Assembly: GCA_027067775.1 (NCBI GenBank) | Contig: JAMOVK010000048.1 | Coordinates: 1-49,551, forward strand | Direction of reading: 5' to 3' | From: Deltaproteobacteria bacterium | Lineage (GTDB): Bacteria; Desulfobacterota; Dissulfuribacteria; Dissulfuribacterales; QOAL01 | DNA length: 49,551 nt | Shown: piece by piece, positions 17,579-26,194 of the stretch | Numbering within the stretch: the first letter of the stretch is position 1 | How the letters are laid out: every line of letters starts with the position of its first letter | The notes under the pieces: generated by a model | What the model saw: the letters and a program-made list of their open reading frames with translations, nothing else | Told to the model about the DNA's origin: nothing | Database searches by the model: none | Program-made: the position numbers and the translations under genes

Positions 17579-17722
17579 ATGGGCAAGGATGCTGGGATTA
17601 CAGTATGTGAAGATTTTGGCATCTTGCATGCAGAGTCGATGGTGAAGGCCGAGCTTGTTGATGTTTTTGTTAGTGGAATTTTGGAGAAAGGTAAAAGAAG
17701 ACGCAGGATGGTTTGGGCTTAA
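17579..17722 (+). CDS. Possible short ORF coupled to the Usp-like gene
   Basis: A 47-codon frame (MGKDAGITVCEDFGILHAES... ending KRRRRMVWA) whose TAA overlaps the ATG of the next gene (TAATG). The frame is open further upstream to an ATG at 17486, but the internal ATG follows a purine-rich AGGCGGGA more closely. No family is recognised and the ribosome binding site is too close to the ATG to be ideal. It is recorded because the overlap suggests translational coupling. Confidence 0.25.
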   Translation: MGKDAGITVCEDFGILHAESMVKAELVDVFVSGILEKGKRRRRMVWA

Positions 17723-18243
17723 TGGGAAAGAGAGTGGCCCTACTGATGGACGGACATGATTCTGATCTATATGCAAGTTTTTGCGCGGTAAAACTGGCAA
17801 AGCGGATGGATGCAGAGCTGTTTTCAGTCTTGCTGATATTAAAGTCTGATGTATCTGATCTCCAGGCAGTCAGATCCAACGGGCCATGGAGCAACTTTTC
17901 TCCTTCAGCCTTATGGCAACTTGTATCCGGACTGTGCAGCTTGGAACAGGTTCAGGTTTCCTATCATATGTTGAGAAAGGTTTCAGATGGCGAACTTGTG
18001 GATTTTTTGGTGGACTACAAGATTTCCTGCCTGATAGCAGGAACCCTAAACGATGATGATTTTGATAAAAAAAGGGATTGGTTGTCCAAAATAGTCAAAA
18101 AGGTGAGCTTTCATCCTGAATGGTATTTATCGAATCTAACGGTTTTCTTGGCCAGACCATGGGACGATGATTTCTTTCAGAAAGTTTTGCAACAGATAAA
18201 TGCAGATTGCAGTCTGTATTCAATAGAGATTGTGTCTGCCTGA
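17722..18243 (+). CDS. Divergent Usp-like protein upstream of TauE permease 2
   Basis: A 173-residue cytosolic protein whose strand-helix pattern (KRVALLMDGHDSDLYASFCA at the start, then LFSVLLIL) resembles a Usp domain. The C-terminal nucleotide motif is missing, and the region corresponding to it (LIAGTLNDDDFDKKRDWLSKI) is acidic. Start at ATG 17722 is chosen for its TAATG overlap with the short upstream frame; TTG 17713 is also in frame. It lies 49 bases before the TauE/SafE gene, so it repeats the Usp-plus-permease pattern of this region. Function is unknown; a permease regulator is inferred. Confidence 0.6.
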   Translation: MGKRVALLMDGHDSDLYASFCAVKLAKRMDAELFSVLLILKSDVSDLQAVRSNGPWSNFSPSALWQLVSGLCSLEQVQVSYHMLRKVSDGELVDFLVDYKISCLIAGTLNDDDFDKKRDWLSKIVKKVSFHPEWYLSNLTVFLARPWDDDFFQKVLQQINADCSLYSIEIVSA

Positions 18244-18292
18244 GTAGGCAGCAGGATCTGTTTTTAATCTTAAAACCGTAGGAGGGTTTTCT

Positions 18293-19255
18293 ATGTATAT
18301 TTATTTGCCAATAGCACTTACCAGCGTGACCCTTTGGCTAGTGGTTGGTCTTGGGTTGCTGGTCGGGCTTCTGTCGGGCCTGTTTGGTGTTGGCGGAGGA
18401 TTTCTAATGACGCCGCTACTGATGATGATTGGTATTCCGCCTACAGTTGCTGCGGCTACAGACGCAAACCAGATTGTAGCAGCATCGGCATCAGGTACCC
18501 TGGCCCATTGGAGGCTGGGCAATGTGGATTTCAAGATGGGTCTTCTGCTGCTTGTTGGTGGTTTTACGGGCGGTGCACTGGGTGTCTATGTGATAAAGGT
18601 CCTTAGGGCTACAGGTGGTGCTGATTTTCTTATAAAGATAACCTATGTGATAATGCTTGGTGTGGTGGGTACCTTTATGTTTTTTGAGAGCCTTCATGCC
18701 CTTAAAAAACAAAAGGCAGTGGCCAGAATGAGCGAAGAAGAGCGTATCGAAGCAGAAAGAAGGGCAAGGGAAAAGGCAGCGGTCAAGGCAAAGAAAAAGA
18801 GCATCTTGGCATCTCTTCCCATGCAGATACACTTTGAAAAGTCAGGAGTAACCCATTCTGCCATCCTTCCGGTGGGGCTTGGAATATTTGTTGGAGTGCT
18901 TGCTGCCATCATGGGCGTGGGAGGAGGTTTTCTCATGGTTCCGGTCATGATCTATCTGCTTCGCATGCCCATGCATGTAGTGGTGGGAACAAGCCTGTTT
19001 CAGATCATGTTCACGTGTGTGGAAGTCACCTTTCTCCAGGCCTACCAGAACCATACGGTAGATATCATCCTTGCTATTCTTCTTCTTGTTGGCTCCACCA
19101 TTGGAGCACAGATAGGAACCAAACTGGGCAAGAAGCTCCATGGAGATCAGTTGAAAATCCTGCTAGCCATGATAGTGCTCGGAGTGACCGTAAAAATGAT
19201 TCTCGGGCTAGTGCTTGAGCCATCCCTGTTGCTGGCACATGGAGGAGGGCATTAG
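18293..19255 (+). CDS. TauE/SafE-family anion permease 2
   Basis: A 320-residue inner-membrane permease with the two pseudo-repeats of the family: LLSGLFGVGGGFLMTPLLMM (about 24-43) and LAAIMGVGGGFLMVPVMIYL (about 205-224), with about eight transmembrane helices. A charged cytosolic loop (about 140-180, rich in Arg/Glu/Lys) lies between the repeats. Known family members export or import sulfite and sulfonates. It ends with AHGGGH, a glycine/histidine tail. GGAGG precedes the ATG; the TIGR02186-type gene starts two bases after the stop, so the two are tightly coupled. Confidence 0.92.
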   Translation: MYIYLPIALTSVTLWLVVGLGLLVGLLSGLFGVGGGFLMTPLLMMIGIPPTVAAATDANQIVAASASGTLAHWRLGNVDFKMGLLLLVGGFTGGALGVYVIKVLRATGGADFLIKITYVIMLGVVGTFMFFESLHALKKQKAVARMSEEERIEAERRAREKAAVKAKKKSILASLPMQIHFEKSGVTHSAILPVGLGIFVGVLAAIMGVGGGFLMVPVMIYLLRMPMHVVVGTSLFQIMFTCVEVTFLQAYQNHTVDIILAILLLVGSTIGAQIGTKLGKKLHGDQLKILLAMIVLGVTVKMILGLVLEPSLLLAHGGGH

Positions 19256-19257
19256 AG

Positions 19258-20031
19258 ATGAACAGGATCCCTTTAGTACTGTTACAGGCTGTAGTCGCGT
19301 TAGTTATCTTTGTCTGTCTTGTGCCAACTCCTGCATCTGCATTGACGGTAGATGTTACGCCAGGCAAGATCCCTATCACGATCGGCTATCACGGCACCAA
19401 GTTGGTCGTTAAAGGCAGCGGCCTTAACACCAAGGATGTGATAGTTCAGATACACTCACAGCTAGGAGAAGAACATCTAAAGTACAAGGGCAAGGCCGGC
19501 GGCATTTTCTGGATGAAGCTTGGCAACATAGTGTTTGAAAATGTACCCAAGGTGTATCTTGTTTATTCCACAAGGGATATTCATGATATGCTTCCTCCAA
19601 AGACTTGTAAAGAACTTGGCATAGGATACGATGCCCTTAGGAGCAAGGCCAAGATAAAGACCGATATGAAGGACTTTGACCGAGATACATGGATTGTGGA
19701 ATTTTTAAAGTTTATGGAAGAAGAGCATCTTTACCATGAAGAAGATGGAGTGGTGAAAGTTGATAAGGAGAATCACACATTTTCTGTTGAGATAGATTGG
19801 CCCTTTGAGGCACCTCCTGGAGAATATTTTGTTGAAGCCTTTGCTGTAAAGGATGGCAAGGTCGTGGATAAGGCACAGGCCAGAATAAGGGTGGAACGGG
19901 TAGGCCTTATCAAGCAGCTTTCCCACATGGCTTTTGAAAGACCAGCCCTTTATGGCATTATTGCCATCATTGTGGCAATAGTGGCAGGTTTTGGTGTGGG
20001 CATGGTGTTTAAAGGTGGAGGTGGTCATTAA
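19258..20031 (+). CDS. TIGR02186-type (Alph_Pro_TM) secreted/membrane protein partner of TauE
   Basis: A 257-residue protein with a signal sequence (about 1-29, ending ASALT), a long extracytoplasmic beta-rich domain (about 30-225) and one C-terminal membrane helix (about 230-252) with a GGGGH tail. This layout and the blocks DVTPGKIPITIGYHGTKLVV, DVIVQIHS and APPGEYFVEAFAVKDGK match the family annotated as TIGR02186/PF09608, which often travels with TauE/SafE genes. It probably forms an extracytoplasmic module of the permease; biochemical function is unknown to me. A strong terminator follows. Confidence 0.72.
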   Translation: MNRIPLVLLQAVVALVIFVCLVPTPASALTVDVTPGKIPITIGYHGTKLVVKGSGLNTKDVIVQIHSQLGEEHLKYKGKAGGIFWMKLGNIVFENVPKVYLVYSTRDIHDMLPPKTCKELGIGYDALRSKAKIKTDMKDFDRDTWIVEFLKFMEEEHLYHEEDGVVKVDKENHTFSVEIDWPFEAPPGEYFVEAFAVKDGKVVDKAQARIRVERVGLIKQLSHMAFERPALYGIIAIIVAIVAGFGVGMVFKGGGGH

Positions 20032-20076
20032 AGCTGATGTTGAACTAAAAACAAGTACCCTCCAGTTCTTGTTTTG

Positions 20077-20116
20077 CCCCTGCCTATTATTAGATTATAA
20101 GGCAGGGGTTTTTTTT
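20077..20116 (+). terminator. Rho-independent terminator after the TIGR02186-type gene
   Basis: A nine-bp stem, CCCCTGCCT (20077-20085) with AGGCAGGGG (20100-20108), followed by eight T. P3 begins 20 bases further on, so it may have its own promoter or depend on read-through. Confidence 0.92.
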
Positions 20117-20136
20117 GTTTTGACCAGGAGTGAAAA

Positions 20137-22725
20137 TTGACACGCTTTATTCAGCAACTAGCAGATAGAATAAGGGGAGCGATTTCAAAATCATCGGCGC
20201 AAACCAGCGTTGATATCAGAGAGAAGTTCGAGCGTTTTAAAAAGGTGCTCCAGTGTAATCAGACAGCTCTTGAGATAATTGCCGATATGGGTGAAAAGCT
20301 CAGTGGCGACTATCTCTTTGACAGACATTACATAGAAACAACCTTTGATGAGTTATCCGAGACGGTCTTAAAGTGTGTGCACAGGCTTAACACCCTGTGT
20401 GATAACAGATACAAGGATTTATATGAGGTCTATGAGCACATATACGACAGGCTGCTCCAGGTGCTTAAAGGGCGAGATGACCGTCATGGGCCGCCTGTCA
20501 TTCTCCTGCATGAAATTACAAAGGGTCAGTTTCCCATAATCGGGGGAAAGGCCCTTCATCTTGCAAGGATAATCACGGACCTTGAGCTTCCGGTTCCCCC
20601 AGGCTTTGTCATAACCACAAAGGCCTATCATGACATTATTTTTTTTAACGGTCTTGAAGACAGCCTTGAAAGGCTGGAAAGGCTTTTAGGCTCTCATTCT
20701 GCCACAGATGATGAAATTGAGGAGCTTAGAAAGAAGCTCAAACAGTCCATAATGCAACTTCAGCCCACACGACATCTTCTGGAGGAGATCGAGCTTGCAA
20801 TCTCTCACCTGGCAGATTCGGGTCACGAGGTAAGCCGTTTTGCTGTAAGAAGCAGCGCTCGGGAAGAGGATATGGACTTTTCCTTTGCTGGTCAGTTTGA
20901 GACAGTCTTGAATGTCCAAGGCTCTTCCATGGAGATCTTTAACGCATACAGGACTGTTTTGGCCAGCCTTTTCAGTAGACATGTCATTGAGTACAGACGT
21001 ACAGTGCTGGAGGGAGAAGGTCAGATGTCAATTGCCGCCATATGCCAGGTGATGGTTGATGCAAAGAGTAGCGGCGTCCTTTATACGACCGATCCCCTTA
21101 ACGCAGCCTCAGACAATATGGTGATTGTTGGAAACTGGGGACAGGGAGAGGCTGTGGTCGATGGTAAAATGCCTACAGATTCCTTTATCTTATCAAAAAA
21201 AGATGGGCTGAAAATTGTCGACAGAAAAATAGCCAGGAAGACAGAGGCCTTGTATTTGGCAGCTCAGGGTGGACTTGAAAAGAGAAATTTACCTCATGAA
21301 TTACAAAACAAGGCCTGTCTTACAGATGAGCAGATACTTGAGCTTGGCAGAATGGGAATCAAGCTTGAAAACTATTTTAAGCATCCGCAAGACGCAGAGT
21401 GGGCCCTGGATCCAAACGATAGACTGTTGATCCTTCAATCCCGGGAACTTCTTATTAAAAAAGAAAGCGATATTGATCGATCCCTTTTGAATCTTGAAGA
21501 TAAATATGAGGTGATCTCCAGTGGAGAAGGGCTTACCGCCCAGCAGGGAATAGGATATGGCCCTGTAAAGATAATCAGGAACATCCGGGAAGTCGATGAC
21601 GTTCCTGAAGGAGCCGTACTGGTAAGCCCGCGTGACAGCTCTGTTTTGGTCAGGGTTATGAAAAAGGTTTCGGCAATCGTCACCGAGGTAGGTAGTCCGG
21701 TAAGCCATATGGCCACAATCTGTAGGGAGTTGTGCGTGCCGTGCCTTGTAAACGTCACAGGTATAACATCCAAGGTGGAAGACGGTATGGAAATAACAGT
21801 GGATGCCGAGGACAGAAAGATATACAAGGGAAAAGTGAAGGAGCTTCTGGTATACAGAAGTTGTCAGTCTATGAATGTTTTTGCCTCGTCGGATTTCAGG
21901 CTGCTTAGAAGACTGCTAAACGAGATCGCTCGTCTCAATCTGATAGATCCCTTGATTGAAGAATTTCGGATGGACAGGTGCGAGACCTATCATGATGTCC
22001 TTAGGTTTATACATGAAAAGGCTGTGCAGGAATTGATAGAGCTTGGAAAAGACGAAAAGAGACTACTGAAGGGCCATCTTACCAAGAGGCTTGAACTTCC
22101 CATCCCTACAGGTATCCTGTGCCTGGACCTTGGTGGAGGCATATCCAAAGAGGCTCCTGAAGATCACTGCGAGTTTGAACACGTCGTCTCAATACCTTTT
22201 AGGGCCCTTTTAAAAGGGATGCTTACCCCTGGCGTATGGCATACCGAAATGATGGACGTTAGTCTCAGAGACATGGTAACAAGCATGATAAACGCCCCTG
22301 CAGATGCCCTTGATGGACAATATTCTGGTCATAACATTGCCATAATTACAAGAGAATACATGAACCTGAGCCTGCGTTTTGGCTACCATTTTAACATTGT
22401 GGATGCGTACTGCAGTGATTATCCAAGAGACAATCACATATATTTCAGATTCCTTGGAGGGGCTACAGACATAACAAAGAGATCCAGGAGGGCCAGATTG
22501 ATTGCTGAAATACTCAAGGCATCCGATATGAATGTGAAAACCAAGGGAGACGTTGTTACTGCAAGGATGGGTAATATGCCTCGTCAGGAAATGGAAAGGA
22601 TCTTGGAAATACTTGGAAGGCTGATAGGCTTTACTCGGCAGCTGGATGTCCACATGGAAAGTGACTCTTCAATTCAACTGTACTTGGAAGCCTTCTTGTC
22701 AGGAAATTACAGTGTGGCACGCTAG
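20137..22725 (+). CDS. PEP-synthase-like ATP-grasp/phosphohistidine protein P3
   Basis: An 862-residue third paralogue of P1 and P2, closer to P1. Layout: helical N-domain (1-125, with FKKVLQCNQTALEIIADMG, homologous in P2); ATP-grasp domain with PIIGGKALHLARI, AVRSSAREED (R238) and QDAEWALDPNDRLLILQ; phosphohistidine H524 in GSPVSHMATICRE; unrecognised C-terminal domain with YHDVLRFIHEKAV, LDLGGG, SIPFRALLKGML, RFGYHFNIVDAYC and FRFLGG. The PEP/pyruvate TIM barrel is absent. TTG start at 20137 is supported by AGGAG seven bases upstream. It lies downstream of the second TauE unit and upstream of a receiver-only regulator. ATP-dependent phosphotransfer is likely; its acceptor is unknown. Confidence 0.85.
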   Translation: MTRFIQQLADRIRGAISKSSAQTSVDIREKFERFKKVLQCNQTALEIIADMGEKLSGDYLFDRHYIETTFDELSETVLKCVHRLNTLCDNRYKDLYEVYEHIYDRLLQVLKGRDDRHGPPVILLHEITKGQFPIIGGKALHLARIITDLELPVPPGFVITTKAYHDIIFFNGLEDSLERLERLLGSHSATDDEIEELRKKLKQSIMQLQPTRHLLEEIELAISHLADSGHEVSRFAVRSSAREEDMDFSFAGQFETVLNVQGSSMEIFNAYRTVLASLFSRHVIEYRRTVLEGEGQMSIAAICQVMVDAKSSGVLYTTDPLNAASDNMVIVGNWGQGEAVVDGKMPTDSFILSKKDGLKIVDRKIARKTEALYLAAQGGLEKRNLPHELQNKACLTDEQILELGRMGIKLENYFKHPQDAEWALDPNDRLLILQSRELLIKKESDIDRSLLNLEDKYEVISSGEGLTAQQGIGYGPVKIIRNIREVDDVPEGAVLVSPRDSSVLVRVMKKVSAIVTEVGSPVSHMATICRELCVPCLVNVTGITSKVEDGMEITVDAEDRKIYKGKVKELLVYRSCQSMNVFASSDFRLLRRLLNEIARLNLIDPLIEEFRMDRCETYHDVLRFIHEKAVQELIELGKDEKRLLKGHLTKRLELPIPTGILCLDLGGGISKEAPEDHCEFEHVVSIPFRALLKGMLTPGVWHTEMMDVSLRDMVTSMINAPADALDGQYSGHNIAIITREYMNLSLRFGYHFNIVDAYCSDYPRDNHIYFRFLGGATDITKRSRRARLIAEILKASDMNVKTKGDVVTARMGNMPRQEMERILEILGRLIGFTRQLDVHMESDSSIQLYLEAFLSGNYSVAR

Positions 22726-22847
22726 CGAAAAGTGCGAGCTGTTGTGATGTCGTGCTAAGATATGGTAAAATCAAAACAGACAGGACTGTTTGTTATGACC
22801 CGAAGCCAATTTTGGCAACCTTTATATTGTGTAACTGGAGCAGGATC

Positions 22848-23231
22848 ATGGAAGACAAATCGGAATCAGTCATTACATTGGTGATAATAGATGACGAACC
22901 CATAGTAGGACGCAGGCTTAAACAGGTCTTTACCAAGATGGGATATAAGGTAGAGATTTTCACAAACCCTCTTGAAGCTGTTAAGTATATGGAAAACAAC
23001 CCCTTTGATATTGTTGTTACCGATTTCAAAATGGAAGAGATTGACGGTATGGAGGTGCTCCGCAGGGCAAAAGAGCTTAATCCAGATTCAAGGGTGATCA
23101 TTATAACCGGTTATGCGAAACCCGAGACCGCCAAAGAGGCCTTTAAGAGCGGTGTGTTTGATTTTATGGTAAAGCCTTTTAGGCTTGAGGAACTGAAAAA
23201 TGCTGTAAACAGGGCAGCAGAGGCCCAATAG
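22848..23231 (+). CDS. Receiver-only response regulator
   Basis: A 127-residue CheY-like protein with only a receiver domain. Acidic pocket D15/D16, phospho-acceptor D59 (VVTDFKMEEIDGME), the conserved Thr/Ser region IIITGYAKPE and lysine in MVKPFRLEEL are all present, so it should be phosphorylated by a histidine kinase. No output domain and no kinase gene adjoin it. The ATG at 22848 has GGAG seven bases upstream; an earlier in-frame ATG at 22752 would add 32 unconserved residues. It follows P3 by about 120 bases. A link to the phosphohistidine protein P3 is a speculative reading of gene order. Confidence 0.9.
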   Translation: MEDKSESVITLVIIDDEPIVGRRLKQVFTKMGYKVEIFTNPLEAVKYMENNPFDIVVTDFKMEEIDGMEVLRRAKELNPDSRVIIITGYAKPETAKEAFKSGVFDFMVKPFRLEELKNAVNRAAEAQ

Positions 23232-23377
23232 CAGGCGTGTCAAACATACCAAAGCTGTCTCCCCCTTTCACAAAGGCTCCCAAACCAGCCTGTATCAATA
23301 AGTAGCTTTTTCTTGAATAGCTTACTTGCGGTTTGCAAGACTTTTCTCCACGGTGGCATTAGAGTAATATCGGTCGT

Positions 23378-26194
23378 ATGGAAAAGAGATACATAGTAGG
23401 AATTGATCTTGGAACCACCAACTGTGCAGTTGGTTATATAGATCTTTACGATGCAAGCCCGGGTTCCATCCAGATAAAATCCTTTGATATCCCTCAACTT
23501 GTTGGTATGGGCAGGCTTGGCATGTCAAAGACCCTGCCCTCTTTTCTTTTTTTGCCTCCCGCCTTTGATGTGAAAAAGGGTGTATTTGCCTTGCCGTGGG
23601 ATGAGAAAAGAGACTATGCCGTAGGAGTTTACGCCAGGGATCACGGGGCTCTTGTCCCTGGACGACTGGTGTCTTCGGCCAAAAGCTGGCTGTGCCACGG
23701 AGGAGTCGACAGAGACGCCCCAATACTTCCCTGGGGTTCCAGGGAAGATGTAAAAAAGGTTTCTCCCGTTACTGCGTCTTCCCGCTATCTCCAGCATATA
23801 AAAGAGGCATGGGAGTATGAAATGGGCCTGCCGCTTTCCGAGCAGGAGGTTGTGCTTACGGTGCCTGCATCCTTTGATCAGGTAGCCAGAGAGCTTACCC
23901 TAAAGGCGGCCCAGGAGGCTGGTCTGGAGCATGTGATTCTTTTGGAAGAGCCCCTGGCCTCTTTTTATGCATGGCTTTCCCATCACGAACAGTCATGGCA
24001 GGATCATATTCGACCCGGCCAGCTTTTGCTTGTATGCGATGTTGGAGGAGGAACAACAGATTTTACGCTTATTGCCTGCGAGAAAGGAGACAGTGGTCCA
24101 AGGCTTGAGCGTCTTGCAGTGGGTAACCATCTTCTGCTTGGCGGGGATAACATTGACCTGGCCATTGCCGCTCTTTGCGAGAAGAAGATCGGCAGGAGTC
24201 TTTCTCAGGCAGAATGGCAAAACCTGTTCCACCAGGCGCGTCAGGCAAAAGAGGCCTTGCTTTCAAGGTCGGATCTTGAAAGGACTTCGGTTCGGCTGGT
24301 AGGTACAGGAAAATCTCTTGTGGCAGGAACTGTTTCTGTTAGCCTTGATAGGGCAGAGATAGAATCCATAATCCTTGATGGCTTTTTCCCAGAGCTGGAT
24401 TTTGACAGCGCGGCAAAGGGTGAAGGCACATCTTCAGCTCTTAGGGAGATGGGGCTTCCCTATGAATCAGATCCTGCTGTTACAAGACATCTTGCAAGGT
24501 TTCTGTCAAGACAGGGACATGGAAGACTACCAGATATTATCCTTTTTAACGGAGGCACACTTAAACCCCTTGCCATCAGGCACAGGGTATCTTCGGTGCT
24601 TTCCAGCTGGAAGGGTGGGGAAGATGTTCTGGATATAGAGAACGAATCCCTGGATCTTGCCATTTCAGTAGGGGCAGTCTATTACGGTCTTGTCAGAAAG
24701 GGTCTGGGGCTGAGGGTTGGAGGCGGTGTGCCACGGGCCTATTTCATAGGTCTTACAGGAGGTAAGGTCAAAGACAGTAAGGAAAAGGCCCTGTGCCTTA
24801 TTGAAAGAGGGACAGAAGAAGGGCAGGAGGTGGAGATAGACAGAAGGTTTGAGGTTCTTACAAACAGGCCTGTAAAGTTTAGCCTTTTTAGCTCTACAGT
24901 CAGACAAAATGATCATGTTGGGGATCTGGTAGAGATAAACGCTCAGGATTTTGTGCGCTTGCCCCCTTTGCAGACTGTGCTGAAATATGGTAGGCGCAGC
25001 CAGGACAAAAAGATTCCTGTCAAAGTCGGTTCTAAGATTACCACAATAGGTACATTAGAGCTTTATTGCCGTTCTCTTGTGTCTCCTCACAGGTGGCGCC
25101 TTCAGTTTGATCTCAGGGCTGATCGTCACTCTAAAAGGCCAGGTAGTTATCAGGTGGAGGGTGTTAGGGTAGCCTTGAAGGATATCCCAAAAGACATTTC
25201 TGAACAGGGGCTTACTGAGGAAGACAGGCAGGCCATCTCAAGGGCAGAACAGGTCGTTAAGGGATGTTTCATTGGTAAGGGAAGAGATTCAATAGCTCCA
25301 AAGGAGCTTGGCGCAGCCTTGTCAGAAATATTTGGTATGGGCAAGGAGCTTTGGTCCCTGGGAATACTGAGGGCCCTCAGTGATATATTTATTGAGGTAA
25401 AAGCTGGTAGGAAAAGAAGCTTAATGCATGAGGCAAGCTGGTTTAATCTAACCGGTTTCTGCATGAGGCCGGGGTTTGGGGATCCGGCCGACCCTTGGCG
25501 CATTAAAAAGATATGGCCCCTTTCCTTTGAAGGCCTTTCAAATGTTAACAAGCTGGAGGCACGGCTTCAGTGGTGGATCTTTTGGAGAAGGGTTGCAGGA
25601 GGTCTTAGCAGCGGACAGCAGGTCCAGCTTTTTGCTCCGGTGCTACAAGTTTTGGTTTCTGGAAAGAGATCCAGAAGAAAGAAAAAGACAAGGTTGTTCA
25701 AACCTGTTGCAGAGGAGGCAAAACAGATGTGGCTCCTGGCAGGAAATATGGAAAGGCTTGAGATTAACAGCAAGGAGGCCCTTGGCAGCCAGGCAATCTC
25801 TATACTGCAAAAGAGCCCGTTCAAAAGGGATCTTTTGTGGGCACTTGGCAGGTTGGGGGCAAGGATTCCCCTTTATGGACCTGCAAACAAGGTGGTTCCA
25901 GCCTCAGTGGTGATAGGGTGGATAGAGGAACTCAAAAGATACGAGTTTAAAAAGGAACTTGCCGCTCTTATAAACTGTGTGGTTTCAATGGCAAGGATAT
26001 GTGGAGACAGGGCCAGGGATCTGCCGGAAAAGGCTAGGCAGGACATTGCCCTATGGCTTGAACTTCTTGGGGCAAGGCCTGATCAGATTTCTCCCCTTAA
26101 GGAGTTACGGGAGATCGAACAGAAGGAGCGAGATAGGGCCTTTGGAGAGCATCTGCCAGAAGGGCTTATCCTTTCAGAGGAAGATGTACTATGA
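23378..26194 (+). CDS. Large Hsp70-family chaperone with DUF3731-type C-terminus
   Basis: A 938-residue Hsp70 relative, about 300 residues longer than DnaK. The actin-like ATPase domain is clear: GIDLGTTNCAVG (phosphate-1), PASFDQVARELTLKAAQEAG, LLEEPLASFYAW, CDVGGGTTDFTLIA (phosphate-2) and a late LFNGGTLKP block. A beta-rich region follows, then a long helical C-terminal part that fits the DUF3731 architecture of bacterial Hsp70-like proteins, not the DnaK lid. It probably acts on specific clients or complexes; no J-protein or GrpE adjoins it, although a J-protein gene lies at 37.9-39.0 kb. The DUF3592 gene overlaps its stop by four bases. No clear ribosome binding site is seen before the ATG. 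Confidence 0.88.
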   Translation: MEKRYIVGIDLGTTNCAVGYIDLYDASPGSIQIKSFDIPQLVGMGRLGMSKTLPSFLFLPPAFDVKKGVFALPWDEKRDYAVGVYARDHGALVPGRLVSSAKSWLCHGGVDRDAPILPWGSREDVKKVSPVTASSRYLQHIKEAWEYEMGLPLSEQEVVLTVPASFDQVARELTLKAAQEAGLEHVILLEEPLASFYAWLSHHEQSWQDHIRPGQLLLVCDVGGGTTDFTLIACEKGDSGPRLERLAVGNHLLLGGDNIDLAIAALCEKKIGRSLSQAEWQNLFHQARQAKEALLSRSDLERTSVRLVGTGKSLVAGTVSVSLDRAEIESIILDGFFPELDFDSAAKGEGTSSALREMGLPYESDPAVTRHLARFLSRQGHGRLPDIILFNGGTLKPLAIRHRVSSVLSSWKGGEDVLDIENESLDLAISVGAVYYGLVRKGLGLRVGGGVPRAYFIGLTGGKVKDSKEKALCLIERGTEEGQEVEIDRRFEVLTNRPVKFSLFSSTVRQNDHVGDLVEINAQDFVRLPPLQTVLKYGRRSQDKKIPVKVGSKITTIGTLELYCRSLVSPHRWRLQFDLRADRHSKRPGSYQVEGVRVALKDIPKDISEQGLTEEDRQAISRAEQVVKGCFIGKGRDSIAPKELGAALSEIFGMGKELWSLGILRALSDIFIEVKAGRKRSLMHEASWFNLTGFCMRPGFGDPADPWRIKKIWPLSFEGLSNVNKLEARLQWWIFWRRVAGGLSSGQQVQLFAPVLQVLVSGKRSRRKKKTRLFKPVAEEAKQMWLLAGNMERLEINSKEALGSQAISILQKSPFKRDLLWALGRLGARIPLYGPANKVVPASVVIGWIEELKRYEFKKELAALINCVVSMARICGDRARDLPEKARQDIALWLELLGARPDQISPLKELREIEQKERDRAFGEHLPEGLILSEEDVL

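Noticed and set aside
23325-23346. Terminator CTTGC-GGTTT-GCAAG after the response regulator
   Set aside because: The stem is only five base pairs and the following T run is interrupted, so it is not convincing.
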